This document shows, piece after piece, positions 54,410 to 63,887 of a DNA stretch of 64,000 bases. Both the position numbers and the translations under genes were made by a program. Position 1 is the stretch's first letter, and every line of letters begins with the position of its first letter. The notes under the pieces were generated by a model. The model did no database searches. It was not told the origin of the DNA and saw nothing but the letters and a program-made list of their open reading frames with translations. Origin of the DNA: Desulfogranum japonicum DSM 18378 (lineage in GTDB: Bacteria; Desulfobacterota; Desulfobulbia; Desulfobulbales; Desulfobulbaceae); NCBI RefSeq assembly GCF_000429945.1, contig NZ_AUCV01000020.1, positions 49,028 to 113,027 on the forward strand. Direction: 5' to 3'.

Positions 54410-56626
54410 ATGACAATGACCAGAAAAAAACACTGCAGGGTAAAGAAAAAACGTTCCCTTTCACGAAGCTCCAGACGCACAACACAAAGTCAAAAATACG
54501 TATCGCCCTTTGGAGACAAAATTCTTGCATTACTCGCCACACACAAAGAAGCCATTGCGCTGCCGCAGATTATGAATGAGCTGCACTTATCCAGAAAGGA
54601 GCGCGGACCAGTCTCCAGAAGTCTGGCTCTATTAACAGAACAAAACAAAATACAGAAAAAAGGTAAGGGATACAGACTGAACATTCATACCAAAACCGTA
54701 GAAGCTACTCTGGATGTAACCTCAAAAGGTTTTGGATTTGCGATGACTACCAATCCTGAAGATACGGAAAAAGATATTTTTATTGCTCCTGAAGAGTTGG
54801 GAGGCGCCTCCCACGGTGACCTGATTCAGGTTGCCCTGACAGGGCATTCAAGGGGCAGACGCACAGGCCGCGTCGTCCACATTGTCAAAAGGGCTGTCAG
54901 CAAGCTCTGCGGCATTTACCATGGCAGTGGGAAACATGGCTATGTAACTCCGGACAATGAAAAACTCCCGTACACCCTTGGTATATCAAGGGACGACACC
55001 CTGGGTTGTGAGGATGGAATGGCTGTGCTGGCTCAAATAACCGATTACGGTAATGAACGTTCCGGCCCTCAAGGTAAAATTCTTGAAATTCTGGGAAATC
55101 CCTTAGATCCGGCAATTCAAATTCGAATGGCCATTCAACAATTTAAATTACGAGACACTTTTCCGGAAAACGTACTGCAGGAAGCAGAGGAGTTGATTCC
55201 CATAACTCAATGCGAAAAACATCGCAGAGATATGAGAGATCTGCCACACGTGACCATAGACGGAGCAGATGCCAGGGATTTCGATGATGCCATCTGCGTC
55301 ACACGGGACCAACAGGGGTACACTCTTTATGTATCCATTGCAGATGTCACCCATTACGTTCGGCCAGGATCTGCAATTGATTGTGAAGCGCTACAGCGGG
55401 GAACAAGTGTTTACCTGCCAGACAGAGTCCTTCCCATGCTGCCTGAGAGGCTTTCCAACAATCTGTGCAGCCTCGTACCCTGCCAGCCCAGACCTGCTTT
55501 TACAGCCATACTTTCATTTGACGATGAGGGTAACCGAACAGAGGAAAAATATTGTAAAAGTTTAATTCTCAGCAAGCAGCGCTTCACGTACGAAACGGTG
55601 AACAAAATACTGTATGAACCCGAACAGGAACTACTTGAGAAATATCACGAGTTTCTCCCAATGCTATCAGTAGCCAAACAGCTGGCAGCACTCCTGCGAA
55701 AACAACGACTGAACAGAGGCAGCCTTGATTTTAACCTTCCTGAGGCAAAAACCTCCATCAAAGAGGACCAGATTGTTGCTATCAAGCTCACAGAACGTAA
55801 CCAGGCCCATCAACTGATTGAAGAATGCATGCTTGCAGCCAACGAAGCTGTTGCGGAAACACTTGACTCGGCAGGACGACAAACCTTGTACCGAATCCAC
55901 GAGGATCCTGACTCGGCAAAATTGGAAAGTTTTCGAGAAGTCTGTAAACTTTTAGGAGTTGACCTGCCAAGAGGGGAACTTTCTCCGGCATGGTTCGCTG
56001 AAGTACTCAGACAGGCCAAAGGAGAACCCAGGGAATACGTAATCAATAATCTGTTGCTGCGCACTATGCAGCAGGCACGCTACACGCCCTATAACAGTGG
56101 CCATTTTGGCCTGGCATCCCGATACTATCTGCACTTTACTTCCCCCATCAGACGGTATCCGGATATCATTGCTCATCGTGCTCTCCATGCCTTACTGTTA
56201 AAAGAGGATGCGCCTGCTCTTCTGGCAAAAGGTGAAACGGTACCCTCACTGGAAGAGAGTGGCACGCAGCTTTCCCGATGTGAGCGAACAGCCATTGATA
56301 CCGAGCGGAATGTCCATGCTCGAATGGCGGTTCTCTTTCTTCATGACAGAATAGGTGAACAATTTACTGCGGTCATTTCCGGTGTCACTTCTTTTGGCCT
56401 TTTTGTTGAACTGCAAGACTACTATATCAGCGGTGCAATATCGGTCAAGGACATGACCAATGATTACTACCTTTATGATGAACGTAGACATCGTCTCATA
56501 GGAGAACGAACGAATAAACTCTACCAGTTGGGAGATGAAATCGAGGTCATTCTGGACAGGGTGGATATTCTCAGCAAACGGATTAATTTTATCCTGCCAG
56601 AGACCATACTTCCCCTGACTGAATGA
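54410..56626 (+). CDS. rnr: ribonuclease R
   Basis: A 738-aa 3'-5' exoribonuclease. A basic, Arg/Lys/Ser-rich N-terminus (1-35), a winged-helix-like domain (about 40-90), cold-shock OB folds (GFGFAMT, GKHGYVTPDN), the RNB domain with DGADARDFDDAICV (catalytic Asp cluster near residue 285), HFTSPIRRYPDIIAHR, and a C-terminal S1 domain (GVTSFGLFVELQD). It degrades structured RNA and works in rRNA quality control. The basic C-terminal tail of E. coli RNase R is missing. Single-gene unit. Confidence 0.95.
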   Translation: MTMTRKKHCRVKKKRSLSRSSRRTTQSQKYVSPFGDKILALLATHKEAIALPQIMNELHLSRKERGPVSRSLALLTEQNKIQKKGKGYRLNIHTKTVEATLDVTSKGFGFAMTTNPEDTEKDIFIAPEELGGASHGDLIQVALTGHSRGRRTGRVVHIVKRAVSKLCGIYHGSGKHGYVTPDNEKLPYTLGISRDDTLGCEDGMAVLAQITDYGNERSGPQGKILEILGNPLDPAIQIRMAIQQFKLRDTFPENVLQEAEELIPITQCEKHRRDMRDLPHVTIDGADARDFDDAICVTRDQQGYTLYVSIADVTHYVRPGSAIDCEALQRGTSVYLPDRVLPMLPERLSNNLCSLVPCQPRPAFTAILSFDDEGNRTEEKYCKSLILSKQRFTYETVNKILYEPEQELLEKYHEFLPMLSVAKQLAALLRKQRLNRGSLDFNLPEAKTSIKEDQIVAIKLTERNQAHQLIEECMLAANEAVAETLDSAGRQTLYRIHEDPDSAKLESFREVCKLLGVDLPRGELSPAWFAEVLRQAKGEPREYVINNLLLRTMQQARYTPYNSGHFGLASRYYLHFTSPIRRYPDIIAHRALHALLLKEDAPALLAKGETVPSLEESGTQLSRCERTAIDTERNVHARMAVLFLHDRIGEQFTAVISGVTSFGLFVELQDYYISGAISVKDMTNDYYLYDERRHRLIGERTNKLYQLGDEIEVILDRVDILSKRINFILPETILPLTE

Positions 56627-56715
56627 TATCAACAACTGAAAGGCAGGTTGTTTCACTTGACGAACATCACCTTTTCAAATAAAAAACTGCTCTGTTCAGA
56701 AAAATGGATATCTGG

Positions 56716-56905
56716 CTGTCCATAAATGAGGATTTTTCAAGTTGAGGTTGGCTCAGACTCCGGGAGATACGATACATTTCACCGCAGGCATATAGTTGAT
56801 ATCGAAGTCTACGCTTATTAGCTTCGAGGGTAACACATTGAGCATAATGCACAAAATAGACAGATAAGCGAAGAACGAGACACCGAAAAGACCATTTATG
56901 AACAG
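56716..56905 (+). repeat. dispersed repeat, family C, copy 3
   Basis: A 190-base noncoding element in the 440-base gap after rnr. Terminal inverted repeats CTGTCCATAAATG (left) and CATTTATGAACAG (right). It shares ordered blocks with 6754-6905 (CATATAGTTGATATC) and with 7745-7807 (CAGACTCCG and ATACGATA). The remaining gap shows no gene. Confidence 0.65.
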
Positions 56906-57070
56906 GCTCTATCTGGATGATCGATCAATATCAGACTAACCGAAAAAAAATACGTAAAAACCGCAGCCATCTTCAGCCTTTTGCAAAATCTTAACGGCTG
57001 TTGACAACCGAGGAAAACAGATTCTTCCTGTTTTTCACAGATGGAAGATAAACTCTATTGAGGTACAGTT

Positions 57071-57568
57071 ATGGAAGATACAAGCTGGATCAGCAATATT
57101 CTTGCCAACCCATTTTACCGTGGGTTGCTCATAGGACTCGTTGTTGCTTTGCTCCTCTGGATTCGGGGTGCTGTCAAAGCACGGCAACTTGGCAGCAATT
57201 ACAAAAAACTTAAAGATCATCTGCATACCAAGCTGGAAATTGATGCCGAGGAGACTGAACGCCGCAAAGCACAAACAGATCAACTCAAACAAGAGCGTGA
57301 TAACCTTCGTAATATGGTACAGGTGCTCAATCAAAAACCCGGCCGCCAGGAGTTGCGTCAAATTCAAGTGTACCAGAAAGCTGTAGAAATAATGTTTGAA
57401 AAATCTCCTGGTTTTGCTCCAGCCTGGCAAATTACCCTGAAAGAGGCAGAAGAAGAGATGCAGAAGGCTGAACGAGGTATTATTCCGTTTTTTAAACGTA
57501 TGACGTCAAGCTCTTCTTCCATGACAGATAAAAAACACCTTGAGTTGGAGCAATCCACTGGCGAATAG
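57071..57568 (+). CDS. membrane-anchored coiled-coil protein, hypothetical
   Basis: A 165-aa protein: one N-terminal membrane helix (about residues 16-33, LLIGLVVALLLWIRGAV), then a highly charged coiled coil (about 45-90, ETERRKAQTDQLKQERDNL), a short helical domain and a Ser-rich tail. Family not recognised. It probably sits in the inner membrane with the coiled coil in the cytoplasm (positive-inside: RGAVKAR follows the helix). The ATG has no strong ribosome binding site. Confidence 0.65.
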   Translation: MEDTSWISNILANPFYRGLLIGLVVALLLWIRGAVKARQLGSNYKKLKDHLHTKLEIDAEETERRKAQTDQLKQERDNLRNMVQVLNQKPGRQELRQIQVYQKAVEIMFEKSPGFAPAWQITLKEAEEEMQKAERGIIPFFKRMTSSSSSMTDKKHLELEQSTGE

Positions 57569-57619
57569 TTCGCTCTTGTCTCCAGAAGAGGGTATCCCTC
57601 CCCAGATATTTTTCATCAA

Positions 57620-57690
57620 CATAGTGTCAATTTGTCTGAAAAGCAGGCAGAACAGAAAGATTCATCAAATGAGGACAAATTGACTCTATG
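57620..57690. repeat. 17-base inverted repeat upstream of trmJ
   Basis: CATAGTGTCAATTTGTC (57620-57636) and GACAAATTGACTCTATG (57674-57690) pair with one mismatch around a 37-base middle. It lies 29 bases before the trmJ start, without a U-tract. It may be a MITE remnant or a leader hairpin. Confidence 0.65.
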
Positions 57691-57719
57691 TTCACCCAAA
57701 CTCATCTTAGTTACCTTAC

Positions 57720-58517
57720 ATGCAGAGTTCAACAATACACACCAATACCACGGGCATCACAGGCATTATTCTCGTTCGTCCCCGTTATCCGGAAAATATA
57801 GGAGCCTCGGCAAGAATAGCTTTCAACTTTGGCATAAACCAACTCATTGTCGTAAGTGAAGAACCGTATGATAAGGAACGTATGGTAAAAATGGCTACCC
57901 ATAAGGCGGCCCACCTTATCCATGAAATGAAGCAGGTTGCCACCACACGAGAAGCAGCCGAACCTTTTCATTTCATTGTAGCCACAACTGCCAGGCAGGG
58001 TAAACAGCGACCAGTTGAACAGACTCCTCGGGAAGTCATGGCGGAAATTACCCCACTGATTACGAGTAACAATGTGGCGTTTATGTTTGGGCCAGAGAAT
58101 ACAGGGCTAACCAATGAGGACGTAGACCTTTGCCAATATACATCAACCATCCCAACCGCAGGTTTCTCATCGCTCAACCTTGCCCAGGCCGTAGCGATTC
58201 ATTGCTACGAACTGTACACCGCTTTTCCCCATGCCCTGCCCCGGCATGCACCAGCTCAGGACTACGCCAATTCTTTTGACCTGGAAGGTATGTATGAACA
58301 TATTGAGGAAGCCCTCGACGAAGTGACTTTTCTTCATTGCACGAATAAGGAATACTGGATGCGCAGTATGCGCCAGTTTCTTAGTCGCATCAGAATCAAA
58401 AAGAAAGAAGCGAGTATGATTAGGGGAATCTGTAGAAAATTTCTCTGGCACGCTTCTCAAGTCAGGCAGACCAGCTGCTCTCTTCCTAATCAGGGAAATG
58501 AGAAAACAAAAGGCTAA
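57720..58517 (+). CDS. trmJ: tRNA/rRNA 2'-O-methyltransferase, TrmJ family
   Basis: A 265-aa SPOUT enzyme. The three SpoU motifs are present: RPRYPENIGASARIAFNFG (motif 1), VAFMFGPENTGL (motif 2), and SSLNLAQAVAIHCYEL (motif 3), with the knot near residues 115-165. TrmJ methylates the 2'-OH of base 32 in the anticodon loop; the length (E. coli 246 aa) and C-terminal helical extension fit. No ribosome binding site is clear at the ATG and the gene begins after the inverted repeat. Confidence 0.9.
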   Translation: MQSSTIHTNTTGITGIILVRPRYPENIGASARIAFNFGINQLIVVSEEPYDKERMVKMATHKAAHLIHEMKQVATTREAAEPFHFIVATTARQGKQRPVEQTPREVMAEITPLITSNNVAFMFGPENTGLTNEDVDLCQYTSTIPTAGFSSLNLAQAVAIHCYELYTAFPHALPRHAPAQDYANSFDLEGMYEHIEEALDEVTFLHCTNKEYWMRSMRQFLSRIRIKKKEASMIRGICRKFLWHASQVRQTSCSLPNQGNEKTKG

Positions 58518-58550
58518 TGGGGCAATACTGTAGATTTTAGTGGTGTTACT

Positions 58551-59228
58551 TCACTCTTCCACAGAAGGAACCCAGCCTGCATATTCCTGCAATGGGCATT
58601 TACTGCACAAGGGATGAGACTTACGACAGAATTTTTTACCAACCAGTACCAGGAGCGCATGATATTCATGAAACGTCTGCACATCGTGGGATAAATTATC
58701 CATAAAGAGTTCCTGCAGTTCGTAATAGGTCACGGAATCTGCAAGCAACTGATGCCTGTAAAAGATTCGAAACGTGTAGCTGTCAACTATAAAAACAGGC
58801 TGCCCTGCCGCATAAAGAAGGATGGAATCGGCAGTTTCTGGTCCAATTCCCTTTACTGATACAAGAATCTCCCTGAGTTCTACTTGATCAAAAGCAAGAA
58901 ACTTCTCAACATTACCGCCAGTAAGATCATTAATGCATTGACAGAGATTACGTAATCGTTGGGCTTTGATATTGTAATAGCCTGCTGGACGAAGATAGTC
59001 AGCCAGTCTGTCCAGTGGGGTTGTCAGAATTTTTTCCACCTCAAGAAGCTTTGCTTCCCTTAACGAGGCAAGAGCTTTGTCAACATTAACCCAACTGCTA
59101 TTCTGTCCTAAAATGGCTCCAATCATCATCTCCAGTGGAGTCTCTGCCAGCCACCGGTTCTGCGGCCCAAAGTGTTTATGCATTTTTGCATAAATATTTC
59201 CTAATGTTACATCAATCGAATCACTCAC
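58551..59228 (-). CDS. endonuclease III-related HhH-GPD DNA glycosylase (COG2231-like)
   Basis: About 225 aa. HhH-GPD fold with GIGPETADSILLYA (hairpin) and IVDSYTFRI (catalytic Asp). The Lys of classical Nth (GVGRKTA) is Glu in GIGPETA, so it lacks the bifunctional lyase residue at that place. The C-terminal cluster region shows C-x6-C-x2-C (FCRKSHPLCSKC) but the fourth Cys is Ala. It should be a monofunctional base-excision glycosylase of the MagIII/COG2231 group; substrate unknown. Start at the GTG after GGAGAAG; the frame is open 27 codons further upstream. Confidence 0.82.
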   Translation of the reverse strand: MSDSIDVTLGNIYAKMHKHFGPQNRWLAETPLEMMIGAILGQNSSWVNVDKALASLREAKLLEVEKILTTPLDRLADYLRPAGYYNIKAQRLRNLCQCINDLTGGNVEKFLAFDQVELREILVSVKGIGPETADSILLYAAGQPVFIVDSYTFRIFYRHQLLADSVTYYELQELFMDNLSHDVQTFHEYHALLVLVGKKFCRKSHPLCSKCPLQEYAGWVPSVEE

Positions 59229-59348
59229 AACTCTTCTCCACAATATAAAATCAAAATTATTCATCCTGTTCATACGGTATACAACCAAAGCTTCCTGTTT
59301 GCATGTCAATTCAAATTACAGATACAAGCCGGCGAACAAGAAACATTC

Positions 59349-59538
59349 ACTGTTTTACCTTAGGGTTATGGAAAAAATAAAGTATCCAATCTTGCTTGTC
59401 TCTCAACTCGGTAACGTCGTCGCGTCAATGGCTGAATACGGCCAGTATGGAACAATTGACTCCATGACGCTACCAAACCGATATCCTACGCAATCTTGTT
59501 TATTTATTCTTTTCCGCGACCCTTAGGAGAACAGTTAC
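59349..59538. repeat. possible divergent family A element
   Basis: Inverted ends CACTGTTTTACCTTAGGG and CCCTTAGGAGAACAGTTACAG frame about 190 bases. The ends recall family A (AACTG..CACAG..ACCTGA) but the match is weaker. The rest of the 590-base gap before the selenoprotein gene, with a frame to about 59798, contains no supported gene. Confidence 0.4.
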
Positions 59539-59820
59539 AGACCAATAGCACGGGAGAGAGCGTGGCTCACCTTGTAAAAATTATTATTAAAAATCCTCAC
59601 AACATAGTACAGAAGTCACGTTTTTCCAATTTTAGCTTCTTTTTTCTTGCAGTCATATATGCTATCCTGATAAGAGATTCGCTTGTGATAATGTCTCTCT
59701 ATGCAGGAGAAGAGCACACCTTCACCATTGACATCGTACAAGCAGTCCTTAATTTATGTTGTATAACTCAGCAACATTCCATCAAACTTGATGGTTGAGA
59801 TGAACACCTAGGAGGTTGTA

Positions 59821-60153
59821 ATGTTTGAAGTAACGACTACGGCAATTGATAATCTCAAATCATATTTTGAGCAGAATAACATCGATTCTGCTGTTCGCAT
59901 CTCTTTGATGCAGGGTGGCTGAGCAGGCCCCTCTCTGGGATTGGCTCTGGATGAGCCAAAAGACACCGATAAAACTTTTGAGGAAGATTCTTTAACATTT
60001 CTGGTCGAAGAAAGCCTCTTAACCTCCTGCGGTACCATCAAAGTTGATTTTATAGAAGCAGGATATCGCTCTGGATTTTCCATAACCTCCACTAATCCTG
60101 TGGGTGGCGGCGGATGCAGTTCCGGATCATGCTCTTCAGGCTCGTGTGGCTGA
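59821..60153 (+). CDS. HesB/IscA-like selenoprotein (UGA = Sec at residue 34)
   Basis: A 110-aa protein that continues through an in-frame TGA at 59920-59922. The residues around it, LMQGG-U-AGPSLGLALDEP, match the first Cys block of IscA/HesB (GGCSG), with Sec in place of the Cys that binds iron-sulfur. The IscA C-terminal CGCG motif is replaced by a Gly/Ser-rich tail with three Cys (GGGGCSSGSCSSGSCG). AGGAGG precedes the ATG and a terminator follows, so it is a complete unit. HesB-like selenoproteins are known from sulfate reducers; their task (cluster assembly, redox or metal binding) is open. A conventional gene call would break it at the TGA and keep only its second half. Confidence 0.92.
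59941..59959 (+). promoter_or_regulatory. bacterial SECIS hairpin
   Basis: TTGGCTC (59941-59947) and GAGCCAA (59953-59959) pair perfectly around loop TGGAT. The loop begins 25 bases after the UGA and has G at its second position, as the bacterial SECIS rule requires (stem, G in the first two loop bases, 16-37 bases from UGA). SelB should bind here. Confidence 0.8.
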
Positions 60154-60173
60154 ATCGAAGCACATCATTCTGC

Positions 60174-60204
60174 AAGCCTCTGCTATCACAGCAGGGGCTT
60201 TTTT
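60174..60204 (+). terminator. intrinsic terminator of selenoprotein gene
   Basis: AAGCCTCTGCT and AGCAGGGGCTT arms, followed by a run of six T, 20 bases after the selenoprotein stop codon. It separates the gene from clpB. Confidence 0.92.
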
Positions 60205-60313
60205 GTTTCAATAACAACTTCCCTGATGCATGCAAATGCATGCTGCCTTCTCCTTATTCATTCACCCCGGCGAGCACAGGTAAAAAAATTCCGAAACCAC
60301 TTGTGCCAAAATC

Positions 60314-60341
60314 TTGACACACATTGCAAAATTCTTATCTT
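60314..60341 (+). promoter_or_regulatory. promoter of clpB
   Basis: TTGACA (60314-60319), 16-base spacer, TATCTT (60336-60341), about 60 bases before the clpB start. No CIRCE repeat seen. It fits sigma-70 rather than the sigma-32 pattern; heat induction cannot be judged. Confidence 0.6.
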
Positions 60342-60404
60342 CTCATGTGAACAAGCACATCCCCGCAGTGCAGTAGCACACCAAAAGGGAGAAAGGAGAG
60401 AAGC

Positions 60405-63002
60405 ATGCAAATAGATAAATTCACAGTCAAATCACAGGAAGCAATTCAAGCTGCGCAAAATCTTGCGCAAAACCTTAACAACCAGGAGCTGCAGCCTGAA
60501 CATTTGCTCAAGGTTATCCTTGAACAACCAGATGGTGTAGTCGTCCCGGTTTTACAAAAAATGGGCGTTACGCCGAGTACGGTACTGGCTGAAACCAATG
60601 CATTGATAGAGCATCTTCCAAAGGTAACAGGTTCTACGGCCAATCAGACCTATGCGTCGCAGCAATTAAGGAAATTACTTGAAGACGCATTTAAAACAGC
60701 AAAAAATATGCAGGATGAGTATGTCAGCCAGGAGCATCTGTTTCTAACCATGCTCAGTACGTCAAGTCTTAAAGTCACCTCCATGCTTAGCAGACTTGGT
60801 ATAACAAGCGACAGGTTCCTTAAAGCGCTCACATCCATTCGAGGCAACCAGCGGGTGACAGACCCATATCCTGAAGAAAAGTATCAGGCTTTGGAAAAAT
60901 ATGCCCGTAACCTTACCGATGTAGCGAGACAAGGAAAACTTGATCCGGTTATTGGACGGGACGAAGAGATTCGACGGATTATCCAGGTACTCTCAAGAAG
61001 AACGAAAAACAACCCGGTACTCATTGGGGAACCCGGTGTAGGGAAAACAGCCATTGTCGAAGGACTTGCCCAACGTATTGTCAATGGCGACATACCAGCA
61101 ACCCTTGAGGGCAAGCAGGTGATTTCTCTAGACCTTGGCTCTTTGGTCGCCGGAGCCAAATACCGGGGTGAATTCGAAGATCGCCTTAAAGCCGTGCTTA
61201 AAGAAGTGGAAAAACGGGCAGGAGAAATCATCCTTTTCATTGACGAAATCCATACATTGGTTGGTGCCGGTGCCGCAGAGGGTTCCATGGACGCCTCAAA
61301 TATGCTCAAACCAGCACTTGCGCGGGGGGAATTACACTGCGTGGGAGCAACAACCCTGGATGAATACAGAAAATACATTGAAAAAGACGCTGCCCTAGAG
61401 AGAAGATTCCAGCCTGTTCTGGTACAGGAACCAACTGAAGAGGATACCATTGCCATATTGCGAGGCATTAAAGAAAAGTATGAAGTGCACCATGGGGTAC
61501 GTATCCAGGATATGGCCACGGTAGCAGCAGTAACGCTATCCAACAGATACATCACTGATCGTTTTTTACCAGACAAAGCCATTGACCTTATTGATGAAGC
61601 GGCATCTCGACTTCGTATTGAAATTGACTCAATGCCTACGGAAATTGACCAACTTGAACGAAAAAGAATCAAGCTGGAGATTGAACAGGAGGCATTGAAA
61701 AAAGAAAAAGATCAGGCATCACAGGAAAGACTGGCCAAACTCAAAGCAGAAATGGCTAATCTGGATGACACCCTGAATGCCATGAAGGGTCAATGGACCC
61801 TGGAAAAAGATATCATCCAGTCAATTCGCGACATCAAAGCCAAGATTGATGAAGCCAGGATAGCTGAGCAACAGGCCGAACGTCGTGGTGAACTGAGTAA
61901 GGTTGCCGAAATTCGATATGGTCAAATTGTTCAATTAGAGAAAGAACTGGAAGGAGCTAATGCCAGACTCGGCGAAATACAAGAGAATAATCAAATGCTC
62001 AAGGAGGAAGTGTCTGCTGAGGACGTGGCAGCGGTAGTTGCAAAGTGGACAGGTATTCCTGTCGACAAACTTCTGGAAGGAGAGAAGGAAAAACTTGTTC
62101 AGGCAGAAAAGGAACTCGGCACCAGGGTTATTGGCCAAAAAGAAGCCATAAAGGCCGTTTCCAACGCAGTCCGGAGAGCACGTGCAGGATTACAGGACCC
62201 TGACCGCCCCTTGGGATCATTTATCTTTCTTGGTCCAACAGGTGTTGGCAAAACCGAACTGGCCCGAAGTCTTGCAAATTTTCTTTTTGATTCGGATTCA
62301 GCCATGATCCGTATTGATATGTCTGAATACATGGAGAAGCACTCAGTGGCACGCCTTATTGGCGCCCCTCCAGGCTATGTGGGATACGATGAAGGTGGAA
62401 TGTTGACAGAAGCCGTGCGTAGACGTCCCTATTCTGTCATCTTACTTGATGAAATAGAAAAGGCTCACCCCGACGTGTTCAATGTACTCCTCCAGGTCCT
62501 TGATGATGGCCGCATGACTGACGGCAAAGGACGTACCGTTGATTTCAAAAACACTATTTTAATTATGACTTCTAACCTGGGAAGTCATATCATCATGGAA
62601 CTGGGTCAAAGCGCGCCTGATGAAATGGATCGGCAGATTCATGATCTCCTGCGCAGACAGTTCAAACCAGAGTTCCTCAACCGTGTAGATGAAATTATTA
62701 CCTTTCATAGTTTGAGTCGGGAAGATCTTCTGCAAATTGTTGATATTCAAATCAAACGCATGAGGAAACGACTTGAAGAACAAAATTTCGGTGTTGTCCT
62801 TACAGAAGAGGCAAAACAGTTCCTAGTCGACGCCGGGTATGACCCTACATTTGGAGCAAGACCATTGAAAAGAGCCATTCAACGTTATATCGAAGATCCC
62901 CTGGCAATGGAAATGCTTGAAGGACACTTCAGTCATGGAGATCAAATTGTGGTTGATCGCAGCCCGGTTGAAGGTCTTCAATTTCGGCGCGAATTAGAAT
63001 AA
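60405..63002 (+). CDS. clpB: ClpB protein disaggregase
   Basis: An 865-aa Hsp104/ClpB chaperone that pulls aggregated proteins apart with DnaK. N-terminal double Clp-N repeat (1-150), first AAA with GEPGVGKT and [16 protein letters not shown], the long coiled-coil middle region (about 410-530; [23 protein letters not shown]), second AAA with GPTGVGKT and [14 protein letters not shown], and the C-terminal domain. Full length; start set by GGAGAG. Single-gene unit between two hairpins. Confidence 0.97.
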   Translation: MQIDKFTVKSQEAIQAAQNLAQNLNNQELQPEHLLKVILEQPDGVVVPVLQKMGVTPSTVLAETNALIEHLPKVTGSTANQTYASQQLRKLLEDAFKTAKNMQDEYVSQEHLFLTMLSTSSLKVTSMLSRLGITSDRFLKALTSIRGNQRVTDPYPEEKYQALEKYARNLTDVARQGKLDPVIGRDEEIRRIIQVLSRRTKNNPVLIGEPGVGKTAIVEGLAQRIVNGDIPATLEGKQVISLDLGSLVAGAKYRGEFEDRLKAVLKEVEKRAGEIILFIDEIHTLVGAGAAEGSMDASNMLKPALARGELHCVGATTLDEYRKYIEKDAALERRFQPVLVQEPTEEDTIAILRGIKEKYEVHHGVRIQDMATVAAVTLSNRYITDRFLPDKAIDLIDEAASRLRIEIDSMPTEIDQLERKRIKLEIEQEALKKEKDQASQERLAKLKAEMANLDDTLNAMKGQWTLEKDIIQSIRDIKAKIDEARIAEQQAERRGELSKVAEIRYGQIVQLEKELEGANARLGEIQENNQMLKEEVSAEDVAAVVAKWTGIPVDKLLEGEKEKLVQAEKELGTRVIGQKEAIKAVSNAVRRARAGLQDPDRPLGSFIFLGPTGVGKTELARSLANFLFDSDSAMIRIDMSEYMEKHSVARLIGAPPGYVGYDEGGMLTEAVRRRPYSVILLDEIEKAHPDVFNVLLQVLDDGRMTDGKGRTVDFKNTILIMTSNLGSHIIMELGQSAPDEMDRQIHDLLRRQFKPEFLNRVDEIITFHSLSREDLLQIVDIQIKRMRKRLEEQNFGVVLTEEAKQFLVDAGYDPTFGARPLKRAIQRYIEDPLAMEMLEGHFSHGDQIVVDRSPVEGLQFRRELE

Positions 63003-63025
63003 CTCGTTATTGAGAAAAAACGCAA

Positions 63026-63053
63026 ATACCGGGTTCAACAAAGAACCCGGTAT
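63026..63053 (+). terminator. hairpin after clpB
   Basis: ATACCGGGTTC and GAACCCGGTAT form a perfect 11-pair stem with a 6-base loop, 24 bases after clpB. No U-tract follows. Confidence 0.5.
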
Positions 63054-63159
63054 GTATAACCGGTCTCGACAATGGCATGCCCATCTCCTGGTTGGAAAAA
63101 AAAATAATAACTGCTCATAGGGAAAGTGACCCACACCAACAACTTCCATACATTTACAG

Positions 63160-63265
63160 ACAGTTACAAACACCCAAGGATCTTACAAACGCGCTGGCGC
63201 AACGAATTGTGTCATATATAATCCAGACTGCTTGCGGTAAGCTCAGGTGCACTGTGAGCAGTTTC
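63160..63265 (+). repeat. MITE-like repeat, family A, copy 5
   Basis: About 106 bases. Left end CAGTTACAAACACC, right end CTCAGGTGCACTGTGAGCAG. The right end shares ACTGTGAGCA with copy 1 (3421-3430). It lies between clpB and the small conserved gene; the length equals that of copies 1 and 3. Confidence 0.6.
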
Positions 63266-63372
63266 AAAAAATACTTCCAAATGAAATCGAGGCTAGGAGA
63301 TTGCCTTTTCTTTCCATTTACGATACCGTCTGCGCCAATTCATAATTAATCATTGTCCAAAGAGGAGAAGTC

Positions 63373-63654
63373 ATGGCTGAAACACCCGATGAAATAACAT
63401 TGAATTACGAAGAAGAAGGCACACTCATCGTAAAAGAGGTGGATAAAGTCATTTTATCTAAAGGTGCCTGGACTACTATATTATTTCGTTATCAGGACCT
63501 CAACAAGACCTCAGGGGAATATGGCCCTGACAAATATTCCATTCGCCGTTACCAAAAAAGAAATGGCCAGTATCTTCCCAAATCCAAATTCAACATTTCA
63601 AGCGCTGCACAAGCCAAAAAGATTATTGAAGCACTCCAGGAATGGATAGACTGA
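63373..63654 (+). CDS. small conserved protein, function unknown
   Basis: A 93-aa soluble protein. AGAGGAG precedes the ATG. Three to four strands are likely (ITLNYEEEGTLIVKEVDKVIL, WTTILFRYQDL, YSIRRYQKRNG), then an amphipathic helix (AAQAKKIIEALQEWID). The YSIRRYQ... FNISSAAQA pattern is one I associate with small conserved proteins of Desulfobacterota, but no function is known to me. Single gene before the rRNA promoter region. Confidence 0.72.
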   Translation: MAETPDEITLNYEEEGTLIVKEVDKVILSKGAWTTILFRYQDLNKTSGEYGPDKYSIRRYQKRNGQYLPKSKFNISSAAQAKKIIEALQEWID

Positions 63655-63759
63655 TATATCGGCTTCGTGTTCAAAGTGAAAAATACCTTTTTTATTCAAC
63701 GGTTACCCCCTATCCCATCACTCCCTAATCAAAAAATGACATAAACCAAATATTTTTTA

Positions 63760-63788
63760 TTGACAGGAAGACGACTCTCCTGTAGATT
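63760..63788 (+). promoter_or_regulatory. promoter P1, probable rRNA operon
   Basis: TTGACA (63760-63765), 17-base spacer, TAGATT (63783-63788). A near-consensus -35 with correct spacing. Confidence 0.75.
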
Positions 63789-63858
63789 CTCGCCTCGTTG
63801 CTGACGGTGACGGAGAAACAAACCCTTCACATCAGCAACGGGAAGTGATCTCTTAACG

Positions 63859-63887
63859 TTGACAAATATCAACAATCTTTCTACAAG
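63859..63887 (+). promoter_or_regulatory. promoter P2, probable rRNA operon
   Basis: TTGACA (63859-63864), 17-base spacer, TACAAG (63882-63887). Second of two tandem promoters about 100 bases apart, as in many rRNA operons. Confidence 0.7.

Noticed and set aside
59387..59526. Short ORF between the glycosylase and the selenoprotein
   Set aside because: No family, and it lies inside a possible inverted-repeat element.
59941..60153. A separate 70-residue protein beginning with TTG
   Set aside because: It is the second half of the selenoprotein; the frame continues through the Sec UGA from the ATG with AGGAGG.
60300..60345. Heat-shock (sigma-32) promoter or CIRCE before clpB
   Set aside because: No CCCCAT-like -10 and no CIRCE inverted repeat; a sigma-70 pair matches better.
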